Source: Actinomycetes bacterium (GTDB lineage: Bacteria; Actinomycetota; Actinomycetes; Propionibacteriales; Nocardioidaceae). Taken from it: DNA of 16,522 nucleotides. This document shows, piece after piece, positions 1 through 6,489 of the stretch. Where the stretch lies: contig JAEZEJ010000101.1 of the NCBI GenBank assembly GCA_023417775.1, positions 1 to 16,522 on the forward strand, read 5' to 3'. The first letter of the stretch is position 1. Every line of letters begins with the position of its first letter. Under the pieces are notes generated by a model, which saw nothing but the letters and a program-made list of their open reading frames with translations, was not told where the DNA came from and searched no databases. A program made the translations under genes and the position numbers.

Positions 1-337
1 GCGCTGCAGCGGTCGGCGCCGCGGCGGAGGCGAGCACCCGCCGGGTCTGTCGGCCGACCGTGGCCGCGGTGCGCGACCAGGTGAGCAGCGATGCCGCCGC
101 GGCGTCCAGCGCCTGGCCCTCGTCCCCGCGATGGTCGCGCAGCGCCTCGGCGATGCACACCGAGGTGGCGGTGTCGTCGGAGAACTCGCCCGGCGCGAGA
201 TCGGCCGGTCCGCCCCCGCTCATCTGCGGGACGATGTTCTCGGCCAGCGGGGGACCGAACTCATAGGGGACACCGAGCGCGTCCCCGCAGCCGAGGGCCA
301 GCAGCAGGCCGCGGGAGCGGTCCACGAGCGAGCTCAT
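1..337 (-). CDS. ADP-ribosylglycohydrolase family protein (N-terminal 112 codons, runs off left edge)
   Basis: This gene enters from the left edge, so only the N-terminus is visible. It starts MSSLVDRSRGLLLALGCGDA and continues LGVPYEFG. The GxxxGDALGxPyEF-like opening and the later GEFSDDTAT (SDDT at residues 53-56) match the two N-terminal signatures of the DraG/ADP-ribosylglycohydrolase family. In that family the Thr/Ser-Asp-Asp-Thr residues bind the divalent metals needed to remove ADP-ribose from proteins or related substrates. No signal peptide is seen, so it is probably cytoplasmic. The start is the ATG at 337-335, which overlaps the stop of the upstream ABM-domain gene as ATGA, so the two are probably translationally coupled. 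The rest of the protein lies outside the window, and the actual substrate (protein, nucleic acid or small molecule) cannot be told. Confidence 0.8.
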   Translation of the reverse strand, partial: MSSLVDRSRGLLLALGCGDALGVPYEFGPPLAENIVPQMSGGGPADLAPGEFSDDTATSVCIAEALRDHRGDEGQALDAAAASLLTWSRTAATVGRQTRRVLASAAAPTAAA

Positions 338-657
338 TCGACGGTCATCTCACCCATGAGATTCCAGTCATCGGCCTCGATCTGCTCGCTGATGATGCGC
401 GGGGTGCTCTCCAGCGCCTGGGGCAGATCGCGCATCGCCTGTGCGAAGTGCTCCGACTCCACATGGGCCTTGCCGGCATCGCCGTCGGCGAAGGCCTCGA
501 GCAGCACGAAGACCTTCGGATCGTCGACGCTGCGCGACCAGTCGAACCACAGATTGCCCGGTTCGGCCCGGGTGGCCTCGGTGAACGGCGTCACGTGGTC
601 GAGCCAGCGCTCGGACCAGTCGGGCTTGACGGTGAACTTGACGACGATGAAGATCAT
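334..657 (-). CDS. ABM-domain protein, putative quinol monooxygenase (YgiN-like)
   Basis: The 107-residue product is a single antibiotic-biosynthesis-monooxygenase (ABM) domain of the usual length. It has the N-terminal strand MIFIVVKFTV, the ENPG-like turn 'EPGNLWFDW' and the central 'VLLEAFADGDAGKAHVES' followed by H-x-x-AM. In the YgiN group such dimeric alpha/beta-barrel proteins oxidise quinols or similar aromatics without a cofactor; other members only bind small molecules. It lacks the Asn/Trp/His set of IsdG-type haem oxygenases (residue 7 is Lys), so haem degradation is not supported. GGAGGG lies directly against the ATG, an unusually tight ribosome-binding site. The stop overlaps the next start (ATGA) of an ADP-ribosylglycohydrolase gene. 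Its own start faces the iron box of the divergent transport operon, so iron control is possible but unproven. Confidence 0.75.
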   Translation of the reverse strand: MIFIVVKFTVKPDWSERWLDHVTPFTEATRAEPGNLWFDWSRSVDDPKVFVLLEAFADGDAGKAHVESEHFAQAMRDLPQALESTPRIISEQIEADDWNLMGEMTVE

Positions 658-757
658 CCCTCCAGTGTGTCGTTCCCCGGCGCGCTCCGCGCGGTGGGCG
701 GCGTCGATGTGACGTGTCCGATCCGCGCAGGTCTTGCCGCACCCTGGGGGTCGAGGT

Positions 758-776
758 CTAGGCTAGGCAAGCCTTA
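758..776. promoter_or_regulatory. Iron box (DtxR/IdeR-type operator) of the siderophore uptake operon
   Basis: The 19 bases CTAGGCTAGGCAAGCCTTA match the DtxR/IdeR consensus TTAGGTTAGGCTAACCTAA at 14 positions by my count. They lie 27 bases before the start codon of the substrate-binding lipoprotein gene. The embedded TAGGCT (759-764) has the TAnnnT shape of an actinobacterial -10 element, so a bound repressor would cover the promoter. This predicts repression in iron-replete cells. The site sits in the 146-bp divergent gap and could also affect the ABM-domain gene on the other strand. Confidence 0.75.
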
Positions 777-803
777 CCTGCTGATCACGAAAGTGGAGTT
801 CTC

Positions 804-1826
804 ATGCGCTCTTCGCGTCTTCTGGCGGTCACCGGTCTCTCGGTCGCCGCCCTGCTCCTCGCCGCGTGCGGTGACTCCTCATCGGAGGACGCCTCCGGAA
901 GCGAGGGCTCCGGCGAGTTCCCGGTGACGGTCGAGCACGCCTTCGGCGAGACCACGATCGAGTCAGAGCCCGAGCGGGTCGCGACGGTCGCCTGGTCCAA
1001 TCACGAGGTCCCGCTGGCCCTGGGCATCGTCCCCGTGGGCATGTCGGAGGCGGTCTGGGGCGATGACGACGGCGATGGTGTGCTGCCGTGGGTCGAGGAC
1101 CGGCTCGAGGAGCTCGACGCCGAGACGCCCGTCCTCTTCGACGAGACCGAGGGCATCGACTTCGAGGCGGTCGCCGACACGCAGCCGGATCTCATCCTCG
1201 CCGCCTACTCGGGGATGAGCGAGGAGGACTACGAGACGCTCAGCAAGATCGCTCCCGTCGTCGCCTATCCCGACACCCCGTGGGCGACCGGGTGGCGCGA
1301 GACGATCGAGATGAACAGCAAGGCCCTGGGGCGCGCCGACGAGGGCGAGAAGCTCGTCGCCGATCTCGAGCAGCAGATCGCCGACGGCGTCGCCGAGCGG
1401 CCCGAGCTCGAGGGCAAGACGGCGCTCTTCAGCTACCTCGAGCCGGCCGATCTCAGCGAGATCGGGTACTACACGACCCGTGATCCCCGCGCCCAGTTCT
1501 TCGCCGATCTCGGCCTGGGCACTCCGTCGATCGTCGAAGAGGGGGCCAAGGCGAGCGAGGAGTTCTACCTGACCCAGAGTGCCGAGGAGGCGGACGCCTT
1601 CGAGGACACGGATATCTTCATCACCTACGGCAACGAGGCGCTGCGCCAGGAACTGCGCGATGACCCGCTGGTGTCGACGATCCCGGCGATCGCGAATGAC
1701 GCCATCGTCATGTTCGAGGACAACACGCCGCTGGCCGCCGCCGGCAATCCCTCGGCGCTCTCCATCCCGTGGGGCCTGGATCAGTACCTCGATCTGCTGG
1801 CCGAGGCCGCCGCCAAGGCGCAGTGA
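804..1826 (+). CDS. Iron-siderophore ABC transporter substrate-binding lipoprotein
   Basis: The 340-residue protein opens with a classical lipoprotein signal: MRSSR, a hydrophobic stretch, then LAAC with the lipidated cysteine at residue 22. A Ser/Glu/Gly-rich linker follows. The mature part is a periplasmic-binding-protein type III fold (FecB/FhuD family): 'FPVTVEHAFGETTI', 'PERVATVAWSNHEVPLALGIVPVG', and 'DTQPDLILAAYSGMSEEDYETLSKIAPVVAYP' are typical of actinobacterial iron-siderophore binders. It should capture a ferric siderophore outside the membrane and pass it to the two permeases that follow. A GGAG stands a few bases before the ATG. The gene is the first of four; its stop overlaps the next gene as GTGA. 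An iron box just upstream supports iron repression. The exact siderophore is unknown; a haem ligand is less likely for this subgroup. Confidence 0.9.
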   Translation: MRSSRLLAVTGLSVAALLLAACGDSSSEDASGSEGSGEFPVTVEHAFGETTIESEPERVATVAWSNHEVPLALGIVPVGMSEAVWGDDDGDGVLPWVEDRLEELDAETPVLFDETEGIDFEAVADTQPDLILAAYSGMSEEDYETLSKIAPVVAYPDTPWATGWRETIEMNSKALGRADEGEKLVADLEQQIADGVAERPELEGKTALFSYLEPADLSEIGYYTTRDPRAQFFADLGLGTPSIVEEGAKASEEFYLTQSAEEADAFEDTDIFITYGNEALRQELRDDPLVSTIPAIANDAIVMFEDNTPLAAAGNPSALSIPWGLDQYLDLLAEAAAKAQ

Positions 1827-2869
1827 GCGTCACGCTCCTCTCCCGGGAGGCATCGGGCGACGCGGCACCGCGTCGGCCGGTGCCCCTCCGGCTGTTCGTC
1901 CTCCTGCTCGGCATCGTGGTGCTCGTCGCCGTCGCCGGCCTGTCGGTCGCCTTCGGGACCCGGGTGGTCGGATGGAATGAGATCGTCAGCGCCTTCACCA
2001 CCGGATCCGATGGCATCGCCGAGGCGGCCGTCCGGCAGCGGGTGCCGCGCACGGTGCTGGCGATGCTCGTCGGCGCCTCCCTCGGAGTCGCCGGCGCGGT
2101 CCTGCAGGGGTTGACCCGCAATCCGCTCGCCGACCCGATGATTCTGGGCATCACACCCGGCGCCTCGCTCGCGGTGGTCTCCGGCATCGCCTTCTTCGGA
2201 CTGAGCTCGGCGACCGGCTACATCTGGGTGGCGATCGTGGGCGCGGCCCTCGCCTCCGCCTTCGTGTACACGATCGGTTCGCTCGGTCGCGGTGGCCCGA
2301 CGCCCCTGAAGCTCGCGCTGTCCGGGGCCGCGACCACCGCGGCGTTCACCTCGCTGATCAGCGCGATCCTGCTGCCGCGGATCGATGTGATGAACGCCTT
2401 CCGGTTCTGGCAGGTCGGCGGCGTCGGCGGCGCCTCCTACGGCAAGATCGCCCAGGCTCTGCCCTTCCTCATCGTCGGAGCGGTGCTGTGTCTGGCCTGC
2501 GTCCGCGGGCTCAACACGCTCGCCCTCGGCGACGAGCTCGCGGTGGGTCTGGGAGAGCGCGTCATCCTGACCCGGATCATCGCCTTCGTGGGCGCGGTGA
2601 CCCTCTGCGGCGCCGCGACGGCCGTGGCCGGCCCCATCGCCTTCGTGGGGCTCGTGGTTCCCCACATCTGCCGCCTGCTCATCGGCGTCGACCACCGCTG
2701 GCTGCTCGCCTCCGCCGCCCTGCTGGGCGCCACCCTGCTGACCGTCGCGGACATCCTCGGCCGCATCGTCGCCCGTCCCTCGGAGATCGACGTCGGCATC
2801 GTCACGGCGATCATCGGCGCCCCGTTCTTCATCTACGTCGTCCGCCGCCAGAAGGCGCGTGCGCTGTGA
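1823..2869 (+). CDS. FecCD-family iron-siderophore ABC permease 1
   Basis: A polytopic membrane protein of 348 residues if translation starts at the GTG at 1823. That start overlaps the preceding stop (GTGA) and removes an 18-residue extension of no family likeness. The FecCD signatures are clear: 'RVPRTVLAMLVGASLGVAGA' continuing 'VLQGLTRNPLADP' (about residues 73-105), then 'LGITPGASLAVVSG', and near residue 270 'GPIAFVGLVVPHICRLLIG', the segment that contacts the ATPase. Length and hydrophobic pattern fit the usual nine to ten membrane segments. It forms the translocation pore for ferric siderophore, presumably as a heterodimer with the permease encoded next. Its stop again overlaps the following start by four bases, so all subunits should be made in concert. 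Confidence 0.9.
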   Translation: MSVTLLSREASGDAAPRRPVPLRLFVLLLGIVVLVAVAGLSVAFGTRVVGWNEIVSAFTTGSDGIAEAAVRQRVPRTVLAMLVGASLGVAGAVLQGLTRNPLADPMILGITPGASLAVVSGIAFFGLSSATGYIWVAIVGAALASAFVYTIGSLGRGGPTPLKLALSGAATTAAFTSLISAILLPRIDVMNAFRFWQVGGVGGASYGKIAQALPFLIVGAVLCLACVRGLNTLALGDELAVGLGERVILTRIIAFVGAVTLCGAATAVAGPIAFVGLVVPHICRLLIGVDHRWLLASAALLGATLLTVADILGRIVARPSEIDVGIVTAIIGAPFFIYVVRRQKARAL

Positions 2870-3891
2870 GCCTCGAGATGGTCGCGGCCGGGCGCGCCCG
2901 GCGTTCGGCGCGACGCCGGACCGTAGTGCTGATCCTCGCGCTGGCGGTCATCGCCGTGTACGCGATCGCGCTGATGGTGGGGCAGACCTTCTACTCGCCC
3001 GGCGAGGTCGTCCGCGTCATCGCCGGTCAGACCGTGCCCGGTGCCTCCTTCACCGTGGGGGAGCTGCGGCTGCCTCGGGCCACCCTCGCGGTCTTGACCG
3101 GCATGGCCTTCGCCCTCGGCGGCGCGACCTTCCAGACCATGCTGCGCAATCCGCTGGCGAGCCCGGACATCATCGGCATCTCGCACGGGGCGAGCGCCGC
3201 GGCGGTCTTCGCGATCACCGTGCTCACGGTCTCGGGGGCGGCGGTCTCCTTCGTCGCCATCATCGCCTCGCTCGCGACGGCCATGGCCATCTACTTCCTG
3301 TCCTTCAAGGACGGGGTGGTCGGCACCCGTCTGATCCTCATCGGCATCGGGATCGCCGCGATGCTCCAGAGCGTCGTCTCCTATCTGCTGATCCGGGCGT
3401 CGACCTGGGACCTGCAGGCGGCGATGCGCTGGATCACCGGCAGCATCAACGGCGCCACCTGGACGCTCGTGCTGCCGCTCGCGATCGCGGTGGTGGTGCT
3501 GGGCGGGGTACTGCTGGCTCGATCACGTGAGCTGAGCCTGCTGCAGCTGGGTGACGAGACCGCATCGGCCCTGGGCGTGCGGATCGAGCCGACCCGGCTG
3601 GTGGTGATCGTCGCGGCGGTCGGCCTGATCGCCTTCGCCACCGCCGCCGCGGGCCCCATCGCCTTCGTCGCCTTCCTGTCCGGGCCCATCGCCGCGCGTC
3701 TGATCGGTCCGACCGGCTCGGTCCTGGTGCCGGCGGCGCTGGTCGGCGCGCTGCTCGTCCTGGTGGCCGATCTCGTCGGCCAGTTCGCCTTCGGCACCCG
3801 GTATCCCGTCGGGGTCATCACCGGCGTCCTGGGCGCCCCCTATCTCATCTATCTGCTGATCCGCACCAACCGCGCGGGAGGTTCGCTATGA
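2866..3891 (+). CDS. FecCD-family iron-siderophore ABC permease 2
   Basis: The 341-residue second permease subunit. I place the start at the GTG at 2866, overlapping the previous stop (GTGA). An in-frame ATG at 2878 would shorten it by four residues, and the longer open frame further upstream is only a shadow inside permease 1. A basic N-terminus (GRARRSARRR) precedes the first membrane segment. The family signatures are 'LRLPRATLAVLTGMAFALGG' followed by 'ATFQTMLRNPLASPDIIGIS', and near residue 263 'GPIAFVAFLSGPIAARLIG', the ATPase-coupling region. It diverges well from permease 1, as expected for FepD/FepG-like pairs. The last bases include GGGAGG, a good ribosome-binding site for the ATPase gene, whose ATG overlaps this stop. 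Confidence 0.9.
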   Translation: MSLEMVAAGRARRSARRRTVVLILALAVIAVYAIALMVGQTFYSPGEVVRVIAGQTVPGASFTVGELRLPRATLAVLTGMAFALGGATFQTMLRNPLASPDIIGISHGASAAAVFAITVLTVSGAAVSFVAIIASLATAMAIYFLSFKDGVVGTRLILIGIGIAAMLQSVVSYLLIRASTWDLQAAMRWITGSINGATWTLVLPLAIAVVVLGGVLLARSRELSLLQLGDETASALGVRIEPTRLVVIVAAVGLIAFATAAAGPIAFVAFLSGPIAARLIGPTGSVLVPAALVGALLVLVADLVGQFAFGTRYPVGVITGVLGAPYLIYLLIRTNRAGGSL

Positions 3892-4712
3892 CCGACGCCC
3901 ACACGCTCCATACCGAGGGGCTGAGCCTGGGATACGGCGACCGGCTCGTCGTCGATGCCCTGGACCTGACGATCCCCGCCGGGCGGATCACCACCATCGT
4001 CGGGGCGAATGCCTGCGGCAAGTCCACCCTGCTGCGCGCCATGGCCCGGCTGCTCGCTCCGCGGGCCGGTCGGGTGGTGCTCGACGGCAAGGAGCTGCAC
4101 CGCCTCCCGACCAAGGAGGTCGCCCGGACCCTCGGGCTGCTGCCGCAGTCGCCGGTCGCGCCCGAGGGCATCGCCGTCGCCGACCTGGTCGGCCGGGGTC
4201 GGCATCCGCATCAGAAGGTCTTCGCCCGGTGGAGTCGCGAGGACGAGGCCGCGGTGCTGGCCGCGCTCGAGGCGACCGGGACGACCGAGCTGGCCGATCG
4301 ATCGGTCGACGAGCTCTCCGGAGGACAGCGCCAGCGTGTGTGGATCGCGATGGCCCTCGCCCAGCAGACCGACCTGCTGCTGCTGGACGAGCCGACGACC
4401 TTCCTCGACGTGACCCATCAGGTCGAGGTGCTGGATCTGCTCACGGACCTCAACCGCCAGCGCGGCACCACGATCGTCATGGTCCTGCACGATCTCAACC
4501 TCGCGGCCCGCTATGCCGACCATCTCATCGCGGTGGCCGGGGGTGGTCTGCACGCGGCCGGCGCTCCGGCTGATGTGCTCACGGTCGAGACGGTGCGCGA
4601 GGTCTTCGGACTGGAGAGCCATGTCGTGCCCGATCCGACCTCGGGCAAGCCGATGATGCTGCCGATCGGCCGCTACCACGCGCAGACGAGGCCGGTCCCG
4701 GAACGCACCTGA
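3888..4712 (+). CDS. Iron-siderophore ABC transporter ATP-binding protein (FecE/FepC-like)
   Basis: The 274-residue ATPase energises uptake through the two preceding permeases. All ABC motifs are visible: Walker A GANACGKST (residues 39-47; Ala-Asn-Ala replaces the more usual Pro-Asn-Gly), Q-loop Gln87, signature LSGGQRQR (143-150), Walker B LLLLDEP (163-169) and switch His201. The segment 'GRGRHPHQKVF' after the Q-loop is typical of siderophore/B12-type importers. It starts at the ATG overlapping the stop of permease 2 (ATGA), behind GGGAGG. It is the last gene of the operon; a long hairpin spanning its stop codon probably ends transcription. Cytoplasmic, membrane-associated. Confidence 0.93.
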   Translation: MTDAHTLHTEGLSLGYGDRLVVDALDLTIPAGRITTIVGANACGKSTLLRAMARLLAPRAGRVVLDGKELHRLPTKEVARTLGLLPQSPVAPEGIAVADLVGRGRHPHQKVFARWSREDEAAVLAALEATGTTELADRSVDELSGGQRQRVWIAMALAQQTDLLLLDEPTTFLDVTHQVEVLDLLTDLNRQRGTTIVMVLHDLNLAARYADHLIAVAGGGLHAAGAPADVLTVETVREVFGLESHVVPDPTSGKPMMLPIGRYHAQTRPVPERT

Positions 4713-4726
4713 GGCGTCCGGGACCG
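4693..4726. terminator. Bidirectional hairpin terminator between convergent genes
   Basis: CGGTCCCGG-AA-CGC (4693-4706) pairs with GCGTCCGGGACCG (4714-4726) to give a 13-bp stem with one bulged A and a 7-base loop. It spans the stop codon of the ATPase gene and lies 16 bases from the end of the convergent HemS-like gene. There is no clear U-tract, which is common for actinobacterial terminators, so activity is inferred from structure and position only. Confidence 0.6.
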
Positions 4727-4742
4727 TCGTCGATGGGTGGAC

Positions 4743-5603
4743 TCAGCTGATCGAGAGCATGGCGGTGAGGTGCTCCCACCGGGCAGCGGCGACCGGCTCG
4801 CGCCGGCCCGGCTGGGCGATGACCAGCAGGCAGCGTCCGGCGCCGTCATACAGCTCCAGGGTCGCCGAGCCGTGCCGGGGCCGCACGACCCACGCCTCGC
4901 GCACCGTGGAGGTGTCCAGGCGGATGGTGCCGCCGTCCAGCTGGACGAAGAGGGTGTCGGCCGCTCCGCGCAGACCCGTGACGCGCCCGCTGACCGCCAT
5001 CAGGCAGCCATCGGTCGGCACGGCCAGCGTGACATCGAGCCGATCGTGATGGAGATGGTCGAGGGCGTGCACGGCGAGCGAGGCCGCGATCGGCGATACC
5101 TCGTGGTGACCCCGCAGCTGTGCGAGGGCCCGACCGCGTTGCACGCCGGCATCGTGCACCAGCGTGTCGAGATGAGCCTGGACGTTCAGCTCCAGCAGAG
5201 CGCCCGCCGCACACGGGGAGTCGGCGTGGACCGACCACGGGCTCGTGCCGAGGGTCGTGCCCGAACGGGAGCGACGGACGGCCTGGGGCACGCCGAGAGC
5301 GATCCGGTGCACGACATCGCCGTACTGGTTGACGACCCTGAGGGTGCGCTCCTGCTCATCGACCGCGAACGCATCGAGCACCTCGGGGCACAGCCTCAGG
5401 ACGACATCGCCGTCGCGGTGCTGGGGCCAGGGGCCGCCCAGCGCGCCGAGTCGCGCGTACTGGCCGGGAGCGCTCGCGGCCGCACCGGAGTTGGCGGTGG
5501 CGCAGAGGGCGGTGTCGTCGAGGCTGCCGACCAAGGAGCCGAAGACCGCGAGGTCGTCATTCCAGAGCTCGGCGGGGGAGACGGAGGCGGGCTCGGCGGT
5601 CAT
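4743..5603 (-). CDS. HemS/ChuX-like putative haem-utilisation (haemin-degrading factor) protein
   Basis: A 286-residue soluble protein with the two-halved layout of the HemS/HmuS/ChuS family. In the N-half, 'AELWNDDLAVFGSLV...TALCATANSG' and especially 'DAFAVDEQERTLRVVNQYGD' followed by VVHRI (about residues 78-101) mirror the family's 'LRSLQFFDAxGDAVHK' strand pair. In the C-half, 'REAWVVRPRHGSATLELYDG' and 'RREPVAAARWEHLTAML' correspond to the closing 'W.VRKPT..G..TSLEAFD' and 'W..L...L' elements. These proteins bind haem, and some degrade it or shuttle it to a haem oxygenase. His167/168 and His183/185/186 are possible haem ligands, but none can be assigned by eye. An upstream GTG at 5618 would add five residues; I prefer the ATG at 5603 with GAGAG before it. 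It has its own iron-boxed promoter and a 130-140-base leader. The family call is by remembered motif similarity and is moderately sure. Confidence 0.62.
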   Translation of the reverse strand: MTAEPASVSPAELWNDDLAVFGSLVGSLDDTALCATANSGAAASAPGQYARLGALGGPWPQHRDGDVVLRLCPEVLDAFAVDEQERTLRVVNQYGDVVHRIALGVPQAVRRSRSGTTLGTSPWSVHADSPCAAGALLELNVQAHLDTLVHDAGVQRGRALAQLRGHHEVSPIAASLAVHALDHLHHDRLDVTLAVPTDGCLMAVSGRVTGLRGAADTLFVQLDGGTIRLDTSTVREAWVVRPRHGSATLELYDGAGRCLLVIAQPGRREPVAAARWEHLTAMLSIS

Positions 5604-5637
5604 CGGCTCTCGATCCACGAGGGACGGACAGGGCTAT

Positions 5638-5673
5638 CCTCGGGCCCCGCCGTGGCGTGGACGGGGCCCGAGG
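5638..5673 (-). other. Strong hairpin in the leader of the HemS-like gene
   Basis: CCTCGGGCCCCG (5638-5649) pairs perfectly with CGGGGCCCGAGG (5662-5673): 12 bp with a 12-base loop. It lies 35 bases upstream of the HemS-like start codon and downstream of its iron-boxed promoter, so it would form in the 5' untranslated RNA. It has no U-run. It could attenuate transcription, stabilise the message or be a protein-binding palindrome. Confidence 0.55.
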
Positions 5674-5703
5674 TCAGGCCACACGGCACTGTATGAGCCT
5701 GGA

Positions 5704-5738
5704 CTGCCGCCGTCCGTGGGTCGACCGACGAGCGGCAG
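5704..5738 (-). other. Second leader stem near the predicted transcript 5' end
   Basis: CTGCCGC (5704-5710) pairs with GCGGCAG (5732-5738), a 7-bp stem closing a 21-base loop. It would lie at the very 5' end of the HemS-like transcript if transcription starts near 5739. Together with the 12-bp hairpin downstream it makes most of the leader structured. Weak alone. Confidence 0.35.
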
Positions 5739-5745
5739 CAGGACT

Positions 5746-5775
5746 AACTTAGGTCAGGCTTACCTCTCTCGTCAA
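5746..5775 (-). promoter_or_regulatory. Promoter with embedded iron box for the HemS-like gene
   Basis: On the minus strand TTGACG (-35, plus coordinates 5770-5775) and TAAGTT (-10, 5746-5751) are separated by 18 bases. The 19-base iron box TTAGGTCAGGCTTACCTCT (plus strand, 5749-5767) fills the spacer and touches the -10 element; it matches the DtxR/IdeR consensus at 15 of 19 positions by my count. Iron-loaded repressor should occlude the polymerase. The predicted start near 5739 gives a leader of about 136 bases. The site lies just after the rskA stop, so it is also the gap between two minus-strand units. Confidence 0.7.
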
Positions 5776-5784
5776 GTGCTCTCC

Positions 5785-6489
5785 TCAGGTGAAGGCGAAC
5801 ACCGCGATCGGCTCGCTGGTCGGCGCGGTCACCTCGGGGTCGGACTCGATCGTGATGCCGGCTCCCACCGACTCGCTCGCATCGCCCTTCAGCACCATCG
5901 ACGCATCGGCATCGTCCTCGGGCATGACCCCGGCAGCATGCATGGCTCCGTCGGAACTCTGGAGCCAGAGCACATAGTGCTGTCCATCCGGCGGCGGGGC
6001 CATGTCCCGCGTCTCGATCACAGCACGTCCCACACTGGCCGATCGGACGACCGTCGCCTCGCTCCCGTCGTCGAAGGACACGGCGACGCGGTCGGCGTCC
6101 TGGGCGCGGGTGACCTGTTCGGCGACTGTGAGCTGCTCGGGAGAGGAGTCCCACGGCTGGGTGACGCCCGCACCGACGACGGCGACCACGGCCGCGGCCG
6201 CCGCGAGCGCCCATCCCCACCGGCGTGCGCGGCGCGGCCGCTCGGCGACGAGAGGCGGATCGGGGCGGACGGTGCCGACGAGATCGAGGATGTCGCCGCG
6301 CAGGGACGGCGGAGGCTCCTCAGCGGACAATGCGCCGAGCTCGGCGGCCGCCGCCCGCAGGGAGGCGACCTCCTCGCGGCAGGCGGCGCAGTGGTCGAGA
6401 TGGCTCTCGAACTGCGCGCGCTCGAGGTCGTCGACCGCGTCGACCGCGTAAGCCCCGGAGAGGCTGTGAATGTCATCGGGCATCGTCAT
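5785..6489 (-). CDS. rskA: Anti-sigma-K factor, RskA-type, membrane-anchored, with zinc motif
   Basis: The 234-residue product partners the ECF sigma factor encoded immediately upstream. The cytoplasmic N-domain has 'HSLSGAYAVDAVDDLERAQF' and then the zinc-associated anti-sigma motif H30-x3-C34-x2-C37 (SHLDHCAAC). One membrane segment follows at about residues 91-109, after a basic RRARR. The rest is the extracytoplasmic RskA domain ('RAVIETRDMAPPPDGQHYVL', 'SSDGAMHAAGVM', 'SITIESD'-like end), which in the family is the site of regulated proteolysis releasing the sigma factor. Start: ATG at 6489, overlapping the sigma-gene stop (ATGA) with GGGAG seven bases before it. A longer in-frame opening extends back inside sigK and is spurious. 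It is the last gene of the three-gene operon. The zinc motif is notable because I do not recall one in M. tuberculosis RskA. Confidence 0.88.
   Translation of the reverse strand: MTMPDDIHSLSGAYAVDAVDDLERAQFESHLDHCAACREEVASLRAAAAELGALSAEEPPPSLRGDILDLVGTVRPDPPLVAERPRRARRWGWALAAAAAVVAVVGAGVTQPWDSSPEQLTVAEQVTRAQDADRVAVSFDDGSEATVVRSASVGRAVIETRDMAPPPDGQHYVLWLQSSDGAMHAAGVMPEDDADASMVLKGDASESVGAGITIESDPEVTAPTSEPIAVFAFT

Noticed and set aside
334..657. ABM-domain protein as an IsdG/MhuD-type haem oxygenase, tempting beside iron genes
   Set aside because: Residue 7 is Lys instead of Asn and the expected catalytic Trp is missing; the sequence looks YgiN-like.
2488..2865. 126-residue N-terminal extension of the second permease
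   Set aside because: Arg/Pro/His-rich shadow of the first permease; the GTG at 2866 matches the FecCD N-terminus.
4743..5618. GTG start at 5618 for the HemS-like gene
   Set aside because: No ribosome-binding sequence precedes it, whereas GAGAG precedes the ATG at 5603; the difference is only five residues.
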